The notes under the pieces: generated by a model
Seen by the model: the letters and a program-made list of their open reading frames with translations, nothing else
Told to the model about the DNA's origin: nothing
The model's database searches: none
Part shown: piece by piece, positions 59,560-64,000 of the stretch
Numbering within the stretch: position 1 is the first letter of the stretch
Layout of the letters: each line of letters starts with the position of its first letter
From: Dolomedes plantarius
Lineage: Eukaryota > Arthropoda > Arachnida > Araneae > Dolomedidae
Direction of reading: 5' to 3'
NCBI GenBank assembly: GCA_907164885.2
Contig: OU015496.1
Location: 134,681,697 to 134,745,696, forward strand
Length of the DNA: 64,000 nucleotides
Translations under genes and position numbers: made by a program

Positions 59560-60413
59560 ATTCGTTTTCCTAAAAACGCTGTTCAGATCTCAAGAGGGAA
59601 CAAAACATCAAGATATTTAATTTCACCCCACGAGACTTAACAGATTCGGTTAACAGTTGGACTGAAATGATTTTTTTTAATATTAAGGACATTAAGGAGC
59701 TGTAGTTGCCCATACAGGAATTATGCTTACCGTAAAGAGCGTAATTTAATATCCAAAGGTATCGCTTAATATTTAAGTATTCAATCAAACATCTGACGGG
59801 AAAAGTAGTTTTTAAAAACAATTTTAAATATTTCATTATAAAAATAGTCCCTTATATAGAACTGTTTGAAAATTGAGGACTAGAAAACTTTATGAAAGTA
59901 TACTTTATGATATATACTTATACATACTTTTACACTTAAACAGGTATTAGTACACTTAATACTTACTAGTGTACTCTATGATAGTGGTGACTTTGTTTCA
60001 TATATACATCCAAGCATCTGGAGAAACTTTTAAAAACTTCTTGAAATGTACAGCAATCATCTAAAATTCTCAAACGAAGAGTGGGGAATTCAAACTAGAA
60101 TATATTGCTTAATTTTAATATTCAAGGAATTTCTGATAGTATAATATATATTATATATTTACAAATACCACACTTAAACGGGTACTATCACACTTAATAT
60201 TTAGTATTATGCTTTAGGATAGTGGTGACTATAACCTGCAGTAACTTTAAAAATTGACCTAAAATGTCTAGAAATAATTCGAAAATTCTCAAACGGCTAG
60301 CGTATAATTTAATATCTAAATTTATTGCTTAATATTGTATTATTCATTAAAATATTTTTTTAAAAGTCCACCATAAAAATAGTCCCTGATATAGAACTGT
60401 CTGAAAATGGACT
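59560..60413. repeat. diverged direct repeats, spacing about 230 and 535 bases
   Basis: cacttaaacaggtattagta to gatagtggtgact at 59930 recurs at 60163. gtaatttaatatccaaagg at 59740 recurs as gtataatttaatatctaaat at 60300. ataaaaatagtcccttatat at 59842 recurs at 60377. A frame at 60407-60610 (MDLLEHLKPSGEKFKQGIKI) borders it, unrecognised. Confidence 0.65.
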
Positions 60414-60613
60414 TGTTAGAACATTTGAAGCCTTCCGGTGAAAAATTCAAGCAAGGTATTAAAATACCGTTTTTTCCGAAATTTTATTCAATTATTAGAT
60501 TAGCCAAAACGAAAAGAAGTACTAGTATCTTTAGTGACATTCTGAATGAATTCAAGTTTCTTTCTTCTTCATTAACAGACAGTTACATTCGATTTGATAT
60601 AACTGATTAAAAG

Positions 60614-61029
60614 TGTAGAATATAGGCCTTCAAGAAATAGCCAATAGGGATCCAAATAATTCAAAATTACAAGTATTTTGCATGCAAATCCACTGATGGA
60701 CTGTTATCACAGAAAAAAAAAGATATTCCGTCAAAAGAAGTGATATTAATCTCAAACGCTCGGCTGCAATGTTGGAAAAAAGCTCATTAACGGAAGTCAA
60801 ATCTATGTCCAGGACGACTCTTCGAAAAATTGAATATATCACGCATTGTCTGGAGGATAATTGAAATTTTGATGTATTGTCTGCTTCCATCAATAGTTTT
60901 TTTGCCGATATCAATAATTTCTCTTGAATACGTTCTTCTAAATTATTCAGTATAAAGTAGTTTTGTGACCATTATATTTGTTACGATCAACGCAACTTGT
61001 TTTTGACTCACTTTGTTGAAAGTATTTTT
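60614..61029. other. spacer, no gene
   Basis: A 94-codon minus-strand frame at 60630-60914 shows no motif I know. Confidence 0.45.
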
Positions 61030-61458
61030 TCCATGTTTTTATTAACTCGCTTTCTTGTTTGTTTGTGTGTTTGTCTATTTTAAATCTTGCAATCGATTTT
61101 TAACTAATTTCCCGACTAGCTAGACATTTGGAACATTTAGAATAGCTCAGAACACGATGGCATTGCATTTCTTTGATACTTTTAGTCATCTTTAAGCAGA
61201 ATTGATTTAACTTTAAGTTATTTTCAGTTAATTTTGTTTTGTAGACTAGTGCAGCCATCTATCTCCCGAAACGGGAATGAAAAGTTAAACGGAAGTTAAC
61301 TTCCAATTAACTTCATTTTCTTTGAAGTTGATGGGATAATTCATCAAACACATTTTAAAAAATTATTTGTTAATTGTCAAATTTATATGATTCAACAGAA
61401 AATTTTAAAACATGGTATATAAAAAGTTATTTTTATCTTGTAATTATTAAATTTAGAT
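61030..61458 (-). repeat. interspersed repeat family R1, copy C
   Basis: Reverse complement of copies A and B: attaactcgctttcttgttt at its left equals their tail, then actagctagac, tgcagccatctat, gttaacttccaattaac and gggataattcatcaaac. Confidence 0.78.
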
Positions 61459-61566
61459 TTTGCAGAAAAGTATTTGATATACTATGCGTAAAGTATAAAA
61501 TTTTTGCAGCTAACCCGTTTGTGAAAAGAAACAAAACGATATCAATTGCGCCACCTGGAAACCCAA

Positions 61567-61690
61567 AGTAGCCTAGTGGTAGGGCGTTGGACTGTTTGAG
61601 ATTTGAGGTGCTCAGTTCGAATACTGACAACCTCCATTCGATACCTTTGTGTCTAGGCTGAATACAGGAACATTAAAACCGTCGATCGGA
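61567..61690 (+). repeat. tRNA-derived SINE head
   Basis: Contains a good polymerase III A box (tagcctagtgg, near 61569) and, about 45 bases on, a B-box-like cagttcgaatac (61613). The acceptor stem cannot be formed and there is no CCA-side pairing, so this is a SINE and not a working tRNA. The downstream body limit is uncertain. Confidence 0.55.
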
Positions 61691-62140
61691 ATGTGCTACT
61701 ATAAAGCCAGTGGGTGGGAGAAGGTACGTAAAATTCCAGATGTTGTTCCTGGGGGTGCTCGGAAAAAAATGAGGTGGCCCCAGCGGGTAATGTAGGTTCG
61801 CCTACACGGTACACCCATTGAAAGCAACCAACGATTCTCGTGGAATATGTGCGGATGTCTTCACTGGCAAGTGTCCTTCGGTGGAAACTAACATAACGGT
61901 TCCTGGAGCATATACAAGAGCCAATATCCTTCTGCCATGGCTCTTGGGTACGCAATCGCTTCGCTTTGCACATGACACCCGTGTTACTTCGCTTTGTTCC
62001 ATGCAATTTTCTCTTCAACTCAGCTGTTTGAAATTTTCACCTTAAATAAAGGAACAATTTCGTTTGATTGCGGACTGGAATAGCTGAAATTTGTAGGTCA
62101 ACTTTAAAAATGTTAATGCTTTGTTTTTCCCTTAAACACA
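61691..62140. other. unrecognised segment of balanced composition
   Basis: A 121-codon minus-strand frame (61653-62018, starting MKRKLHGTKRSNTGVMCKAK) overlaps it without a known domain. It may be the body of the SINE or another repeat. Confidence 0.35.
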
Positions 62141-62153
62141 CACATACAAACAA

Positions 62154-62219
<66 letters not shown>
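62141..62219. repeat. compound (CA)n(TA)n microsatellite
   Basis: CA-rich run then pure TA. Confidence 0.95.
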
Positions 62220-62223
<4 letters not shown>

Positions 62224-63427
62224 TATTCTGTAAATTCTTCAGGCGCATACACAAATACTAACATAAAACACATAGCAACTGTCTTCTATACAACAGAAAA
62301 CTCTAAAAATGCAAGTCAGGATAACGAGTCTTCAATACAATATACGCCTAACGCACTTTCAATACCTCCAAGCAGCAGAAAAGAATACTGAGTTCTAATG
62401 TCAATCTCAGGTATATTTATAGACTTCCATAGCTCCCCCGATCTGCCACCAGCTAGAAATCCCCAGAACGCACGAGAAAGATCTTCAAAGTTGGCGACCA
62501 TTTGGCACCATATCGGCACATATGGCGATATATAATCAAAGTTGGCGATCAAAATAAGTCTCCAAAACCATCGCCAATTTGATAACTGTCATATTTGGCG
62601 AGAATACCATACACTCCAAAATTCGTAATAATATGTAACATATTTATATAGGATGCCTGTCATCTCTGTCAGGCTGTGGAAATCCTATCTTACCGGTAGG
62701 TAGATTCAGTTTTAAAGTATCATTTTATTTTATCTTACGATTTTAATAATTAATTATTTATCTGTCTGAATCCAAATTGGGTATTTTAAAACACATATTC
62801 TTTCATTACTTGAATACTACAGTGTTGAAATACTGTCAAGCTAAGCGCCGTAAACTTCCTTGCTACAGTTGAAAGCCATTCGGAAATACTAGAAACAATT
62901 TGGCGTCGGCTTTTCTTCAATGAAACAGTGAACTGATTGATTTCGATATTTATATACCCAGGTTAATGGCAACTGCAACTTATCCGTTTATATTAAGCGT
63001 AAAATTTTACGGAAATTTCCCCATATATTTTTTTTTCTCAATATGGAAATTTATTATCTTAATCATGATGACATCAAAGCGGAACAACGCATCGTGCAGC
63101 CGCGTTACTTGACAGAGACATTGCTTTTGAAGGAAAAGTCATTATTATTTTAATGGTTTATTCAATGCATGAATGCGTCCAGCATTTTCCTTGTATTAGT
63201 TGATGTGTTTGTTTATGAGGAAATGGAAATTGTTATGGGTATATACGAGGAACGATGTATAATAGAATCCCGTCATTATGTAAATGAAATTTCGGGATAT
63301 TACTGAGCCGGAAACGACATTACAGTAAACTACTGAAAATATCGCAGAATAGCTTCTATAAACGTCACGTGTTGAATAGTTTCAAAAGTATATCTCCACT
63401 GATAAATCTAAGCATGGAAATGGTGAA
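62220..63427. other. AT-rich stretch with clustered ttggcga words, no gene
   Basis: ttggcga occurs at about 62494, 62543 and 62595 and as its complement at 62571, with gaps of 25-50 bases. The rest holds nothing recognised. Confidence 0.45.
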
Positions 63428-63452
63428 TATATATATATATATATATATATAC

Positions 63453-64000
63453 AGTGGTACCTAGACTTACGAGTTTTTCGAGATACGAGCATTCTCTCGG
63501 TAGATTTTTTGTTTCGAGTTACAAGCTAAAATTCGGGTTACGTGCTCATCAAATGAGAACACAAGGAGCATATAATATTTACAACTTTATGTACAATTAT
63601 TATACAATTGTATAATATTATTCTGAGACTACTATCCAGTCTTAAACCGAAAGATAGGATTCTGAGAAAACGTTCTTCGGATTCTCAGAAAGAAGAATCT
63701 GGACATTACAGCCACAGTGAATGATGCAACAATCGCCCAGCTTCCATGTCTCACTTGTTCACTTTAAGAGAGTAGGTGGTAATAAAAGAGAAAGTCAGGA
63801 AAGCGGGGTGAAAAGATTAAAAATCAACAAATAAGATTTAATTTTTCAGTTCAACCTTTCTCCTTCTCTTCCATCAGCAACTTCAAATCTGATCTCCAAG
63901 GTAATTGTTGTACATTACACTTAATAAAACAAATTTATTGCAATATATTCTATTGTATTGCATTTTTATACAATGTTCGTCGTTTATAAGCACGTTTTTC
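63453..64000. mobile_element. pogo/Tigger-type element, left end, running off the window
   Basis: After a TA array (63428-63452) the sequence begins cagtggtacctagacttacg and continues agatacgagcattctctcgg and gagttacaagc, the CAGTGGTACCTCGACTTACGAG-like terminus of Tigger-type elements. No transposase readable in the remaining 550 bases; the other end is outside the window. Confidence 0.65.

Noticed and set aside
61567..61640. Functional tRNA gene
   Set aside because: A and B boxes are present, but no acceptor-stem pairing or proper anticodon arm can be drawn; a SINE is more likely.

Overview
This is a 64-kb piece of an AT-rich animal nuclear genome. I see no host protein-coding gene, no rRNA and no functional tRNA. 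Nearly all recognisable sequence is transposable elements and simple repeats. The decayed Tc1-like transposases, and a LINE tail with the reverse-transcriptase/RNase H wording ALRLITGAMKTTPIDCM and WIPDHCG, match from memory families abundant in spiders. An arachnid, probably an orb-weaver, is therefore my best guess at about 0.6; this is inference and was not searched.

Layout. 1-0.8 kb: a head-to-head scrambled mariner. 1.9-5.3 kb: a piggyBac-type MITE and a solo LTR inside a degenerate tandem repeat. 5.5-12.4 kb: a copy of repeat family R1, a 300-bp TA array and two Tc1-like elements. 12.6-17.9 kb: a minus-strand LTR retrotransposon relic with gag and protease, abutting a plus-strand LTR pair with a non-coding interior. 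18-21 kb: a pogo-like and a mariner-like element. 21.7-22.2 kb: an assembly gap of 500 N. 23.4-27.3 kb: arrays and satellites. 27.7-36.2 kb: a chain of six elements (Helitron, fold-back mariner, three Tc1-like elements and a duplicated element end), almost all separated by short (TA)n. 37-38.4 kb: a LINE 3' end. 38.4-43.8 kb: four copies of repeat family R2 and a DD41D element. 44.6-46.9 kb: LINE ORF1 and a Tc1 relic. 47.8-51.6 kb: two copies of an unassigned reverse transcriptase around a Tc1 element. 52-56 kb: an R2 copy, a Tigger-like deletion element, a mariner and a second DD41D copy. 57.9-61.7 kb: Harbinger-like and TTAA MITEs, satellites, an R1 copy and a tRNA-derived SINE. 63.45 kb to the end: the start of another pogo/Tigger-type element.

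The main structural theme is that about 30 (TA)n arrays sit exactly at the outer edges of terminal inverted repeats. TA-targeting Tc1/mariner and pogo elements, and a Helitron that inserts between A and T, appear to have used (TA)n tracts as landing sites, giving element-(TA)n-element mosaics. Every transposase I could read carries a frameshift, stop, truncation or catalytic substitution, so none is likely to be autonomous. The most notable finds are a UGA-CUA leaky-stop arrangement between gag and protease, a complete-ended Helitron, a reverse transcriptase with a tandem internal duplication, and a transposase frame extended through a neighbouring transposon's terminal repeat. I found no convincing new defence, toxin or metabolic system.
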